DNA of 64,000 nt from Myxococcales bacterium (lineage in GTDB: Bacteria; Myxococcota_A; Polyangia; Polyangiales; JADJMO01). Positions 9,092 through 17,641 of this stretch are shown one piece after another (within the stretch, counting starts at the first letter, position 1; each line of letters starts with the position of its first letter). The notes beneath the pieces are model-generated. The model had not been told where the DNA came from and ran no database searches. It saw only the letters and a program-made list of their open reading frames with translations. The DNA lies in NCBI GenBank assembly GCA_016709545.1, contig JADJMO010000001.1, positions 632,656-696,655 of the forward strand, read 5' to 3'. The translations under genes and the position numbers were made by a program.

Positions 9092-10267
9092 ATGCCCATG
9101 TCCCCCCAAAAGACCTCCTCGTCCCCCAGCCTGCGGGGGCCGGCCCTCGTGGCCCTCGCGCTCGGCGGTGCCGTCCTGCTCGGAGCGTCGCCCTCCCCGG
9201 CCGGGCCCCCTGGGCCCTGGGTGTTCATCCCGCCGCCGGGGGCCTCCTCGTCGACCGCCAAGAAGGCCGCGCCTTCGGGCTCGGTCTCCGCCGCGCCCAC
9301 GGTCGAGGGCATGGATCGCGCGCGCCTCGCCACGGTGGTGCTCGAGCGCAACAAGAAGCCCATCGGCCTCGGCGTGCTGCTCAGCGAGAAGTCGGTGGTC
9401 ATCACGGCGCGCAGCCCGATCGCGCTCGGCGGCGGCACGGGAGACCTCGAGATCCGCTTCCCCGAGAGCAACGCGACCACCAAGGTCAAGCTGCACCACG
9501 AGGACGCCGCGTGGGACCTCGCGCTGCTCGTGCCCTACTCCTCCAAGTGGAGCGAGGGCGCCAAGCCTTCCGATCTCGATCCGCTCTCGTCGACGATGAC
9601 CTTCTCCACGTTCGTCCTCCTCAAGACCGGCAAGGTGCAGCCGCAGGCCACCGCGATCCTCGGCAAGCGCGACTACCTCTCTCCCGACGGCGACGTGCTC
9701 AAGGACGCGCTGTCGCTCGACACCAAGAACGTCGCGATCGGCACCCCGCTGGTCGACCCGCAGGGTGGGGTCATCGGGGTCGTGGGTCGGGCGTGCGCGC
9801 CCGGAACCGGCAAGACCGGCGCGCCCAAGGAGGTCGCCTGCACCCCGGCGCTCTTCGGCGCGCCGATCGCGCAGATCCGCAAGTTCTTGAAGACGGCGCC
9901 GCCGATCAAGGCTCCGTCCACCTATCTCGGCGTGACCGGCCTCACCGACAAGCTCGGCGTGCGCGTCATCGCGGTGGCCGAGGGCAGCCCCGCGGCGATC
10001 GCGGGCATCAAGCCGAACGAGGACGCGATCGTCGCGGTCGACGGCACCGTCACCAAGAGCGCCGAGGATCTCGCCGAGCAGATCAAGAAGCGCGCGCCGG
10101 GCGACGAGACCAAGCTCACCGTGATGCGCGGCACCCAGCTGCGTGAGGTGAAGGTCGTCCTCAAGTCGAGCGAGGAGCCGCCGCCCGCGCCGAGCAAGCC
10201 CGCGCCGCTCTCCAGCATCATCCTCCCGTTGCCCCCGCTGCCCCCCGTGTTCGCCCCGAAGAAGTGA
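9092..10267 (+). CDS. Secreted HtrA-like pseudoprotease with C-terminal PDZ domain
   Basis: About 391 residues with an N-terminal signal peptide (ALVALALGGAVLLGASPSPAG), a degenerate trypsin/DegP-like region and a PDZ domain (about residues 280-365: TYLGVTGLTDKLGVRVIAVA, SPAAIAGIKPNEDAIVAVDG). The protease fold landmarks are recognisable but two of three catalytic positions are changed: the His segment reads VVITARSPI (Arg instead of His), the Asp segment AWDLALLV is kept, and the nucleophile segment reads IGTPLVDPQGGVIGV with no GNSGG. It is therefore probably a non-proteolytic binding protein in the periplasm. ATGs at 9086, 9092 and 9098 are all possible; 9092 has AGGA at the best spacing. 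Its 3' end overlaps the opposing gene by 50 bases. Confidence 0.8.
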   Translation: MPMSPQKTSSSPSLRGPALVALALGGAVLLGASPSPAGPPGPWVFIPPPGASSSTAKKAAPSGSVSAAPTVEGMDRARLATVVLERNKKPIGLGVLLSEKSVVITARSPIALGGGTGDLEIRFPESNATTKVKLHHEDAAWDLALLVPYSSKWSEGAKPSDLDPLSSTMTFSTFVLLKTGKVQPQATAILGKRDYLSPDGDVLKDALSLDTKNVAIGTPLVDPQGGVIGVVGRACAPGTGKTGAPKEVACTPALFGAPIAQIRKFLKTAPPIKAPSTYLGVTGLTDKLGVRVIAVAEGSPAAIAGIKPNEDAIVAVDGTVTKSAEDLAEQIKKRAPGDETKLTVMRGTQLREVKVVLKSSEEPPPAPSKPAPLSSIILPLPPLPPVFAPKK

Positions 10268-11321
10268 GCCAGGCGATCGTCTTCGCCGGGCCGATCACGG
10301 GGATGGGCAGCGTGTCCTTGCCCTCGAGGCGCGCGACGCCGCGCTGCGCCTTGCCCTCCTCGACCACCACGAAGGACCACCGCGGGGGCAAGGCCGCGTG
10401 TCGTGGGTCGGTCCCGTCGAGCTTGCAGCTCCAGGGGAGATCGACCACCGAGCCGCTGTCGGCCTCGTCCTCGCCGACGCCGCTCACGTCGAGCTCGAGG
10501 CGTGTGCCGTCGGACGAGAACCCCGCCTCGGCGAAGTTGAGGTTCATGCCCTTGCTGGTCTTGCTCTTCGAGAACGGCAGGAGCGGGTGGCTCGTGTCGA
10601 GTCGCGGGGCGTCGACCGGCATCACGTAGACGCCCTGGAACTTGCTCTCGATGCACTCGGGCCAGCCGAAGGAGTCGTCGAGCGTGACGAGGATGCGCTG
10701 GCCGTCGGGCGAGAGCACGACGTGCGACGCATTGCAGGCCGAAAAGCCGCCCGCCCACGCGGGCTCGGGCTTGCCGGCGAAGCGATGGATGGTGGGAAAA
10801 TCGCCCGCGCCGCGCTCGAGGAACCACAGCGCGCCCTTGGCGTCGAAGCCGACGATCTCGCAGACGTGGTCGCAGACCGCGACGCGCTTGTCGTCCTTCC
10901 CGTCGACGCCGACCGTGTTCACCGTGGCCTCGGTCTTGTCGGCCATCGTCACCGTGCGCGCGTACGCCACGGTCTTTCCGTCGCGCGAGAGGGCGCCGCC
11001 CACGAGTTCGCCGTGGGGCCGCTCGAGGATCTTGCGCGCCGGGCCCGCGCCATCGGCCTTCACGTCGACGAGCTCGAGGCTGTCCTGTGCGCTCGCGTTC
11101 TCGAGCACGTAGAGCAGCGGACCGTGCAGCTCGGTCGGGACGGGGGTGCCCTTGGGCGCGTAGGGGCTCGACGCCGACGGCGCCGCGGAGACGGACGGCG
11201 CGGCAGAGCTCGCGACGACCACCGACGGGGTCGGCGCGGGCGGGGCGTTCGTGGAGCTCTCGTTGCACCGTCCGCACCCGGAGGCGAGCGCGAGGCCCAG
11301 GTACAGGGAGGAGCGAACCAT
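10218..11321 (-). CDS. Lipoprotein with beta-propeller-like (PD40/TolB-type) repeats
   Basis: A 367-residue exported protein. The lipobox is LASGC at about residues 11-15, followed by a Pro/Ser/Ala linker with repeated PSVSAAPSAS-type units. The rest holds repeats of the form GGALSRDGKTVAYAR, VVLSPDGQRILV and AGFSSDGTRLEL, each a strand pair after an S.DG turn, as in TolB/PD40 propellers. No enzymatic motif was seen; a surface or periplasmic binding role is likely. ATG 11321 is chosen because it gives a proper lipoprotein signal. The stop codon lies 50 bases inside the 3' end of the convergent PDZ gene. Confidence 0.75.
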   Translation of the reverse strand: MVRSSLYLGLALASGCGRCNESSTNAPPAPTPSVVVASSAAPSVSAAPSASSPYAPKGTPVPTELHGPLLYVLENASAQDSLELVDVKADGAGPARKILERPHGELVGGALSRDGKTVAYARTVTMADKTEATVNTVGVDGKDDKRVAVCDHVCEIVGFDAKGALWFLERGAGDFPTIHRFAGKPEPAWAGGFSACNASHVVLSPDGQRILVTLDDSFGWPECIESKFQGVYVMPVDAPRLDTSHPLLPFSKSKTSKGMNLNFAEAGFSSDGTRLELDVSGVGEDEADSGSVVDLPWSCKLDGTDPRHAALPPRWSFVVVEEGKAQRGVARLEGKDTLPIPVIGPAKTIAWLTSSGRTRGAAGATGG

Positions 11322-11356
11322 GGCAGCGAGCGTACGCAGAACGGCGGGCGTGGTCT

Positions 11357-12397
11357 TCAGGTTCGCGGGTGGGCGACGAAGAACTTCATGACCTCTTCGC
11401 CCCACACGAACGCGCTCGGTGGGGTGCACGCGAACGAGAACAGCTGCCCGGGCTCACCGCCCTTGTCGGTGCTGCCCGGGTAACAATGGCCCTGCAGCGT
11501 GACCGGTGGAGCCTTGTAGTCGTGCTGCACGAACTCGAAGACCGTGCCCTTCGCGCTCGTCCACTGCTTGCGCGAGTGGCTCGCGTCGCTCGAGAGCGTG
11601 GTCGGGCCGCTCATCTTCCAGGCGGCGACGGCGGCGTCGCGCTGCTTCACGCCCTCGGTGAACGCGACCAGCACGTCCTTGGTGCCGTGCAGGTAGAGCA
11701 CGGGGACCTCGCGCGAGGGTGTGTCCAGGCCGAAGAACGAACAGCCGGTGCCGGCGGCGGGGGCGACCGAGGCGAACAGCTCGGCGAACCGACAGAGGAA
11801 GCGCGAGGTCATCATGCCGCCCTGCGAGAAGCCGGTCATGTGCACGCGCTTGGCGTCGACGCCGAGGACCGCGATGGCCTCGACGAGGACGGAGTGCACC
11901 TTGTCGTCGTCGATGCCCGGGGTCCACGAGGTGGTGGGCGCGGAGCCCGGGGCCGTGGGCTGGATCACGACGTAGCCGTACTTGTCGCCGAGCGCGCGCA
12001 TCTGCGTGTTGGCGTCCTCCATCCGGCCGGTCATCGTCGCGCCGTGCACGTCGAGCACGAGGCCGCACGCCTTGGTGGTGCACGCCGCGGGGATGGTCAC
12101 GTCGTAGGTGACGCCCGCGCACTTGAACACGTGGGTGCCCGCGCTCTTGTCGGTGATGCACCCGGTGAGGGGCACGTCGGGGCCGACGTCGGGGCTGCCG
12201 CTGTCGGGGCTGCCGCTGTCGGTGCTGCCGCTGTCGCCGCCACCGTCTTGCGCGTCGGCAGCGCCGGTGTCGGTCACACTCGTGTCGACCGCGGCGTCGC
12301 CGGGCGCGCCGTCGGTCGCGGCGTCGCTGGACTCGTCGGCCGTCGTCCCGCCACAACCGATCGAGAGGACGAGGACGGCCGGGCACCAACGACGCAT
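11357..12397 (-). CDS. Secreted esterase of the PHB depolymerase / feruloyl esterase-like family (lipoprotein)
   Basis: A 346-residue protein with lipobox SIGCG at about residues 13-17, then a low-complexity Asp/Ser/Gly/Thr linker (DSGSTDSGSPDSGSPD) encoded by a small tandem repeat, then an alpha/beta-hydrolase domain. The nucleophile is in GFSQGG, preceded by the oxyanion strand LVLDVHGATMTG; YLHGTKD supplies the likely Asp and a C-terminal HCYPG the likely His. The order LDVHG, GFSQGG, HGTKD matches the LpqC/PHB-depolymerase group, which hydrolyse esters in polyhydroxyalkanoates or plant phenolics. The substrate is not inferable. It lies downstream of the sulfatase-modifying-factor protein on the same strand. 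Confidence 0.82.
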   Translation of the reverse strand: MRRWCPAVLVLSIGCGGTTADESSDAATDGAPGDAAVDTSVTDTGAADAQDGGGDSGSTDSGSPDSGSPDVGPDVPLTGCITDKSAGTHVFKCAGVTYDVTIPAACTTKACGLVLDVHGATMTGRMEDANTQMRALGDKYGYVVIQPTAPGSAPTTSWTPGIDDDKVHSVLVEAIAVLGVDAKRVHMTGFSQGGMMTSRFLCRFAELFASVAPAAGTGCSFFGLDTPSREVPVLYLHGTKDVLVAFTEGVKQRDAAVAAWKMSGPTTLSSDASHSRKQWTSAKGTVFEFVQHDYKAPPVTLQGHCYPGSTDKGGEPGQLFSFACTPPSAFVWGEEVMKFFVAHPRT

Positions 12398-12420
12398 GCC
12401 GCAGTGTACACCCGTGCGCC

Positions 12421-13511
12421 TCAATCGGCGCAGCAACGGAACCCGGTCGAGTAGTCCCAGTGCGAGAAGTCGTGGGCGCTCGTGCGGTAGAGGCAGCCCT
12501 CGCCGTTGACCACGGTGTCCGCGTAGAAGCCGCCCCGGAAGTCGATTGCCTTGACCGGTGACGGGTACTTGCTCGGGTCGTCGTAGATCCACTCGTGCAG
12601 GTTGCCCATCATGTCGAACGCACCCTCGGCGGTGACGCACGCGGCGCGGTTGCCGGTGCGCTCGACCGTCTTGCCCTGCTGGTTGATGCCGGGCCAGCCG
12701 ATCTCGCTGAAGATCCAGCTCGCGCTGGTGCCGAAGCACGAGACCGCGGGGTGCGGAGTGCGCGCGTCGTTGCACGCGCCCGGCACGCGCGAGGTGCCGT
12801 ACGGATACGTGGTGGTCTTGGGGCCCTGGCAGGCGCGGAGCCACTCGGGGTTGGTGCAGAGGCGCTTCTTCGCGCCCACACACGCGCGCTGGGCCTCCTT
12901 GCCGCTGATGTAGCCCTGGGGACGGCGGCCCGCAGCGAGACCGCGCGCGTCGCGGCGGTGGTGGGCGGCGGGTAGTAGGGGGACCACGGCTTCCAGGCGG
13001 CGCCGTCGAGGGTCTCGACGTTGGCCTCGAAGCGGTCGACGCAGAAGCTCGGCGTGGCCGCGACGCGCAGCATGCCGGCCGGGCAGCCGCCGACGCCGGG
13101 CTCCTCGACGAGGCCTGCATTCGGCGACGCGGTCGGGTCCGTCGGGCACCAGCCGCTCGCGTCGGCGTCGGTCGGGCCGGGCAGCGGCCCTGTCTCGCCG
13201 CGCGGCGTGCAGCACTGGATGTTCGCGGGTCCGGGGCAGTATCCAGGGGTGGCGACGCGCGCGCCCGTGCAGTCCTTCACGTCCTCGCAGTGGCCGTCCA
13301 CGCCGCCCACCTTGCAGGGGATGCGCAGCTCCGCGACGGGCAGGAAGAAGCCGCCGTCGGCGCCCCCTTCGAGGGAGCCGTCCACCTCGACGTCGGCGCC
13401 CGCATCTGCGCCCGCGTCGTCGCCCGGGCTGTCGCCGTCGGGGCTGGCGCCGCAGCCGACGAGGACCAGCAGGCCAGGGGCCAGCAAGCCGAGGGTCCGC
13501 GCGATCCGCAC
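12421..13511 (-). CDS. Lipoprotein with sulfatase-modifying-factor (SUMF1/FGE) domain, frameshifted
   Basis: Begins with GTG at 13511 (VRIARTLGLLAPGLLVLVGC, lipobox LVGC), an acidic linker, a Cys-containing module, then a SUMF1/FGE-fold domain from FCVDRFEANVE. Around 12918-12921 the frame is lost: translation of AVSLRAAVPR leads nowhere, while the +1 frame continues the domain as QGYISGKEAQRACVGAKKRL through EGAFDMMGNLHEWIYDD to STGFRCCAD at 12421. Adding one base to the GGGG run (plus-strand orientation) restores a 363-residue protein. FGE enzymes convert a sulfatase Cys to formylglycine, but many bacterial members are non-enzymatic; no sulfatase gene is nearby. Confidence 0.8.
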
Positions 13512-13543
13512 GCGCCGAGTGTGTCGCAAACCGACCGCTCGCG

Positions 13544-14008
13544 CTACGGGGCGGCCCTCTTTTTCGGCACCAGGCTCGTCGCGAGGAGGATCCCACCGAC
13601 GGCGATGAGGACGTCCGCCACGTTGAACACCGGCCAGTGGGCGAGGTGGACGAAGTCGACGACGTAGCCGCGGAAGATGCGGTCGAGCAGGTTGCCCACG
13701 GCGCCCGCGACCACGAGGGTGAAGCCGACGTCGGATCGGCGGTCGCCATTGCGCAGGGAACGAAAGGAGAACACGAGGGCGGCGAGGACCAGGAGGCCCA
13801 CGACGATGAGCGCGGCCCGCGGCGTCGGCAGGTGCAGCGCCGACAGCGCGCTGAACGCGATGTCGTGGTTCTCGGCGTACCGGAGCTCGAGGACGTTCGC
13901 GATCAGCGAACGGGGACCGTCGCCGAGCAGGCGCGCGGCGGCGAGCTTGGTGCCGTGGTCGCAGCCGACCAGGAGGAGGGCGAGGAGGGAGACGTGCCAG
14001 GGCCGCAT
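13544..14008 (-). CDS. lspA: Lipoprotein signal peptidase LspA
   Basis: A 154-residue integral membrane aspartic protease that cleaves signal peptides of prolipoproteins. Four hydrophobic segments are visible and the two catalytic Asp regions are intact: GNLLDRIFRGYVVDFVH and FNVADVLIAVGG. The usual first conserved block, normally N.G.AFS, reads AENHDIAFS. Its location is fitting, since this window encodes many lipoproteins, though that proximity may be coincidence. The gene lies 32 bases upstream of the lipoprotein gene ending at 12421, on the same strand. Confidence 0.92.
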   Translation of the reverse strand: MRPWHVSLLALLLVGCDHGTKLAAARLLGDGPRSLIANVLELRYAENHDIAFSALSALHLPTPRAALIVVGLLVLAALVFSFRSLRNGDRRSDVGFTLVVAGAVGNLLDRIFRGYVVDFVHLAHWPVFNVADVLIAVGGILLATSLVPKKRAAP

Positions 14009-14048
14009 CGACGGCGCAGCGCACGACCGGGCGAGGCTATTCCCACCC

Positions 14049-14816
14049 TCACTTCGGAGGAGCGAGGAGCGCGTCGAGCACTCGCTTCTCCTCGCCCGCG
14101 GGCGCCGTGCCCTCGACGACGGACACGGCGACCTTGACGAAATCGCCGCTCGCTTCCTGGTAGAACGTGCCCTTGGGTTCCTCCTTGCGGTCGTGGCTCG
14201 TCTCGACGACCAGCTGGGTGAGTGCGAAGTCGATGCCGCCGAACGGGGTGCTCGCGAAGCCCTTGGTCTTCAGGGGCGCGCTCAGATCGCCGAGCTTCTT
14301 CATCGAGCGCAGCGGCGTGCCGGCGACGGTCTTCTGCTTCTCGTCCCAGAGCACCTTCAGGATGGCGGCGGCGTCCTCCTGCTTGCCGTTGAAGCCAGCC
14401 GAGATCACGAGCGACGGACCGTCGGTCACCTTGACCGCGTTGGGGAAGGAGTACGTGCCGTCCGTGAAGCCCTTGTCGTTGGGCTTCAGTGGCTTGTCGA
14501 CGAAGCTGAGGCTGACGGTGTGGAGGCCGTACACGCAGACGGTCGCGAGGCCGCCGTCCATCTTGGACTCGCTGCACCCCATGATCGGCGTGTAGCCGAG
14601 GGTGGCCAGACGCTTCGTGAGCTTGTCGGTGGCCGCGAGGTCGAAGCTCGCGAGCGGGACACCGGCGACGACGGCCGACGCGACCGGCTTCGGGGCCACG
14701 GTCGCGGACATGGAGGCTGGGGCGGAAGGCTTGGGCGAAGGAGCGGCGGGCTCGGCCGAAGCCTTCTCTTTGCAAGCAGTGGCGAGGAGGACGAGGAGGA
14801 GGAGAGCACGCTTCAT
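14049..14816 (-). CDS. Lipoprotein of unknown function
   Basis: A 255-residue protein with a clear lipobox (MKRALLLLVLLATAC, Cys at 15), a Pro/Ala/Ser linker, and a folded part with no family that I recognise. The folded part has alternating strands (TVCVYGLHTVSLSFVD, GPSLVISAGFNGKQED) and a Lys-rich C-terminal half. ATG 14816 is chosen because it gives the signal peptide directly. It sits 40 bases upstream of lspA on the same strand and may share its transcript. Confidence 0.75.
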   Translation of the reverse strand: MKRALLLLVLLATACKEKASAEPAAPSPKPSAPASMSATVAPKPVASAVVAGVPLASFDLAATDKLTKRLATLGYTPIMGCSESKMDGGLATVCVYGLHTVSLSFVDKPLKPNDKGFTDGTYSFPNAVKVTDGPSLVISAGFNGKQEDAAAILKVLWDEKQKTVAGTPLRSMKKLGDLSAPLKTKGFASTPFGGIDFALTQLVVETSHDRKEEPKGTFYQEASGDFVKVAVSVVEGTAPAGEEKRVLDALLAPPK

Positions 14817-14954
14817 GGCAGGGGATAGACACCGCTCGGCGGTCGGGGTCGCACACATTTCTGCGCACGGCAGCGCAAATGCTCCGCTCGCGGCGCCTCG
14901 GGATCGAACGTATCGTGGCGGGATGCGTCGTCTCGCCTGCCGGACCTGCTTGAA

Positions 14955-15563
14955 GTGAGCGTTCGCGGCTCCGTCGTGGTGGTCATGCTGTCGGCTTCGG
15001 CGTGTGGGCCGCAGCCGGCGCCGGTCGCGCCGCCGCCGACGCCCGAGCCTCCGCACGTCGAGACGCTGCACGCAGGGGTCGGGCTGTCGGACCTCCCGCT
15101 CGCGGCCACGCGCCAGGCGGTCGTCGCGCGGTACGGCGCGCCCACCAAGATCGTGCCGCACGGGTCGTACTCGGTGGAGCTGGTCTACGAGGCCGGCCTC
15201 TCGGCGTTCTACTGCCAGGCCGACCCGAGCGAGCGCGTGTTCGTGTTCTCGTTCAAGCCGCCGTTCCGCGCGCGTACGCCGCGGGGCATCGTCCTCGGCG
15301 AGAGCACGGCGCGCGACGTCCGCAAGGCCTACGGCGACAGCGGCGAGTGGAGCACCAGCGACAAGAGCAAGTACTGGCGCCTCGGGTATGCCGCGCAGGG
15401 GTTCGGGTTCGTGGTGGAGCGAGACCTGTCGGTGCCGCAGTTCCCGCTGGACGAGGAGCGCCACCTCGGCCGCACCATCGTGGCCATCGAGGTCACGTTC
15501 CCGGGGACCTTCCAGTGCGGGGACACGGCGTTCCCCGAGAACTACGCGCCGCCGGCCGACTGA
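14955..15563 (+). CDS. Small exported lipoprotein of unknown function
   Basis: A 202-residue protein starting at GTG 14955. The signal peptide ends in a lipobox (MLSASACG), followed by a Pro-rich linker and a compact domain with two similar halves: TRQAVVARYGAPTKIVPHG and TARDVRKAYGDSGEWSTSD, each a helix followed by YG and a strand pair. This two-fold pattern recalls the small alpha-beta repeats of SmpA/BamE-like proteins, which also have a lipobox, but no family is certain. The gene is transcribed away from the lipoprotein at 14049-14816; the 138 bases between probably hold both promoters. Confidence 0.65.
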   Translation: MSVRGSVVVVMLSASACGPQPAPVAPPPTPEPPHVETLHAGVGLSDLPLAATRQAVVARYGAPTKIVPHGSYSVELVYEAGLSAFYCQADPSERVFVFSFKPPFRARTPRGIVLGESTARDVRKAYGDSGEWSTSDKSKYWRLGYAAQGFGFVVERDLSVPQFPLDEERHLGRTIVAIEVTFPGTFQCGDTAFPENYAPPAD

Positions 15564-15570
15564 CCGTGAA

Positions 15571-15606
15571 GCGAACAATGTTCGCTCTCGAGGCGAACAA
15601 CGTTCG
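15571..15606. promoter_or_regulatory. Paired operator-like palindromes upstream of the acyltransferase gene
   Basis: Two near-identical 13-base dyads: CGAACAATGTTCG at 15572-15584 and CGAACAACGTTCG at 15594-15606. Their starts are 22 bases apart, two helical turns, so two dimers could bind on the same DNA face. The first has perfect 6-base arms that extend to GCGAACA/TGTTCGC. GAAC-N3-GTTC resembles Gram-positive LexA boxes (GAAC-N4-GTTC), but the centre is one base shorter. They lie about 95-130 bases before ATG 15702. Confidence 0.55.
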
Positions 15607-15701
15607 GTCGGGAGGGGCGGGAACACGCCCGCGCGCGCGGGGCGTTCCCCTCCCGCCGGCGACCCGCGAGGCCCCCCGTGGTAACCGGCCCCCGGAGGAC
15701 G

Positions 15702-17639
15702 ATGGCCACCCAGGACGCTGCCGAGCCGGCAGGCAAGACCCGGTATCTACCCGGGCTGGATGGCATCCGGGCGATCGCCGTGGGCGCCGTCGTCGCCTAC
15801 CATCTGCGCGTGCCGTTCCTGGACGGCGGGCTCCTCGGCGTCAGCGTGTTCTTCACGCTCAGCGGCTATCTCATCACCTCCCTGCTGCTCGAGGGCTTCC
15901 GCGAGCGTGGCACCGTCGACCTCAAGGATTTCTGGCTGCGGCGCGTGCGCCGGCTCCTCCCCGCGCTCCTCCTCATGTTGCCGGTCGTGGTGGTCACCAC
16001 CGCCATCGCCCGCCCGGACAAGGTCGCGCGCACCGCGCGGCAGGCGCTCTACGCGCTGCTCTACGTGGCCAACTGGACGACGATCGCCCGCGGCGACGAC
16101 TACTTCCAGCGCTTCGCGGGGCCGGGCCCGCTCGACCACCTCTGGTCGCTCGCCATCGAGGAGCAGTTCTACCTGCTCTGGCCGCTGCTCGTGTTCGGCC
16201 TCCTCGCGCTCGGCAAGCGGCGGGGGCGCCTCGCCCCGCTGGTCGTCGTCACGCTGCTGTTCACCGCGGCCTCCACGTGGGCGAGCTACCGGCTCTATCA
16301 CCCGCACGCGATCAACAACACCCGGGCGTACGAGGGCACCGACGCGCGCGCGGCGGCGCTCCTCGTGGGGGCGCTCGCGGCCATGGCCCTGCCGTTCGAC
16401 CGCGTGGGCCACGTGGCGCGCCGCGGCAAGCTCGCCCTCGACCTCTGCGGCGCCGTCGGCCTCGCCGTGGTGATCGCATGCATCGTGCGCACCGACGAGT
16501 ACTCGCCGTTCCTCTACCGGGGCGGTGAGCTCCTCCTGTCCACGGCGACCGCGGGCCTCGCGATGGCGGCCGCGCACCCGGACACGTTCGTCGCCAAGGT
16601 CCTTGGGGTCGCGCCGCTGCGGTGGCTCGGCGCGCGTTCGTACGGCGTCTATCTGTGGCACCTGCCCGTGGTGGCCTTCATGCCGAGCGCGATCCTCGGG
16701 GAGCGCCCCGTCGCGCGCGGCGCGGTGCAGCTCGGCCTGATCCTCGGGCTCGCAGCCGCCTCGTACACCCTGCTCGAGGACCCGATCCGTCGCCGCGCGT
16801 ACGCGACGCGACCTCGGCGCGCGCGCTGGGGTCTCCTCGTGCGCGCGATCGTCCTCGTGCCGGTGGCCACGGCGGCGCTCGTCGTGTGGCCGCTCCGTCG
16901 GCCCAAGGCCCCGACCGATCTGGACGCGCTCGCCGCCGAGCCGGTGGTCACCGTGGTGCCGACCGCCCCCGCGAACCCCGTGCCGGTGAAGGCGCCCAAG
17001 GTCGAGGGCGCGCCGTGGACCCGCTGCACCCAGCTCGCCCACGTCGGTGACTCCACCTCGCTCGGGCTCGTCTCGCACGCGTTCTTGCCGAACCCCGACG
17101 ATCGGGTGGACGCGCGCTACCACGCGGTCGGCGTCGAGCAGTTCTGGCCCGAGATCTCCGGCGCGCGCTCCATGGTGGAGACCTACGAGGATCAGCCGAG
17201 CGCGACCGACATCGTGAAGTACAAGCGGGCGCACGGCTACGAGGGGTGCTGGGTGCTCGCCCTCGGGACCAACGATCCGGCGAACGTGGCGGGCCACCTC
17301 GCGACGCTCACCGAGCGCATCGACGCCATGATGGGGCACATCGGCGGCGCGCCCGTGCTCTGGACCACGACCAAGACCCTCGTGACCAAGGGTCCCTACC
17401 AGAACCCGCACATGGCGAACTGGAACCAGGCCTTGATCCAGGCCTGCACGCGGCACTCGAACATGCGCGTCTACGACTTTGCGAGCGAGGTCCAGGACGC
17501 CTGGTACACGGCCGATGGCATCCACTTCAACAGCCCGGGATACCGCGAGCGCGCGGCCCGGCTCGGAAGGGCGCTCGCGCGAGCGTTTCCCAAGGACGGC
17601 CCGCCGTCGCCCGAGTGCATCGTGCACTCCACGCCCTGA
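15702..17639 (+). CDS. Membrane acyltransferase-3 (OafA/YrhL type) fused to SGNH hydrolase domain
   Basis: A 645-residue two-domain protein. Residues 1-400 form an acyltransferase-3 membrane domain with about ten helices; the catalytic-region motif YHLRVPFLDGG, the FFTLSGYLIT block and DHLWSLAIEEQFYLLWP are typical of OafA/YrhL proteins, which O-acetylate surface polysaccharides or peptidoglycan. After a linker, residues about 440-645 form a periplasmic SGNH domain: GDS at 449-451, the block II Gly and GTNDP, and DGIHFNSPGY with the catalytic Asp and His. Such fusions move the acyl group across the membrane and attach it to a glycan. ATG 15702 follows GGAGG at 15694-15698. Paired palindromes upstream suggest repression. 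Confidence 0.92.
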   Translation: MATQDAAEPAGKTRYLPGLDGIRAIAVGAVVAYHLRVPFLDGGLLGVSVFFTLSGYLITSLLLEGFRERGTVDLKDFWLRRVRRLLPALLLMLPVVVVTTAIARPDKVARTARQALYALLYVANWTTIARGDDYFQRFAGPGPLDHLWSLAIEEQFYLLWPLLVFGLLALGKRRGRLAPLVVVTLLFTAASTWASYRLYHPHAINNTRAYEGTDARAAALLVGALAAMALPFDRVGHVARRGKLALDLCGAVGLAVVIACIVRTDEYSPFLYRGGELLLSTATAGLAMAAAHPDTFVAKVLGVAPLRWLGARSYGVYLWHLPVVAFMPSAILGERPVARGAVQLGLILGLAAASYTLLEDPIRRRAYATRPRRARWGLLVRAIVLVPVATAALVVWPLRRPKAPTDLDALAAEPVVTVVPTAPANPVPVKAPKVEGAPWTRCTQLAHVGDSTSLGLVSHAFLPNPDDRVDARYHAVGVEQFWPEISGARSMVETYEDQPSATDIVKYKRAHGYEGCWVLALGTNDPANVAGHLATLTERIDAMMGHIGGAPVLWTTTKTLVTKGPYQNPHMANWNQALIQACTRHSNMRVYDFASEVQDAWYTADGIHFNSPGYRERAARLGRALARAFPKDGPPSPECIVHSTP

Positions 17640-17641
17640 GG

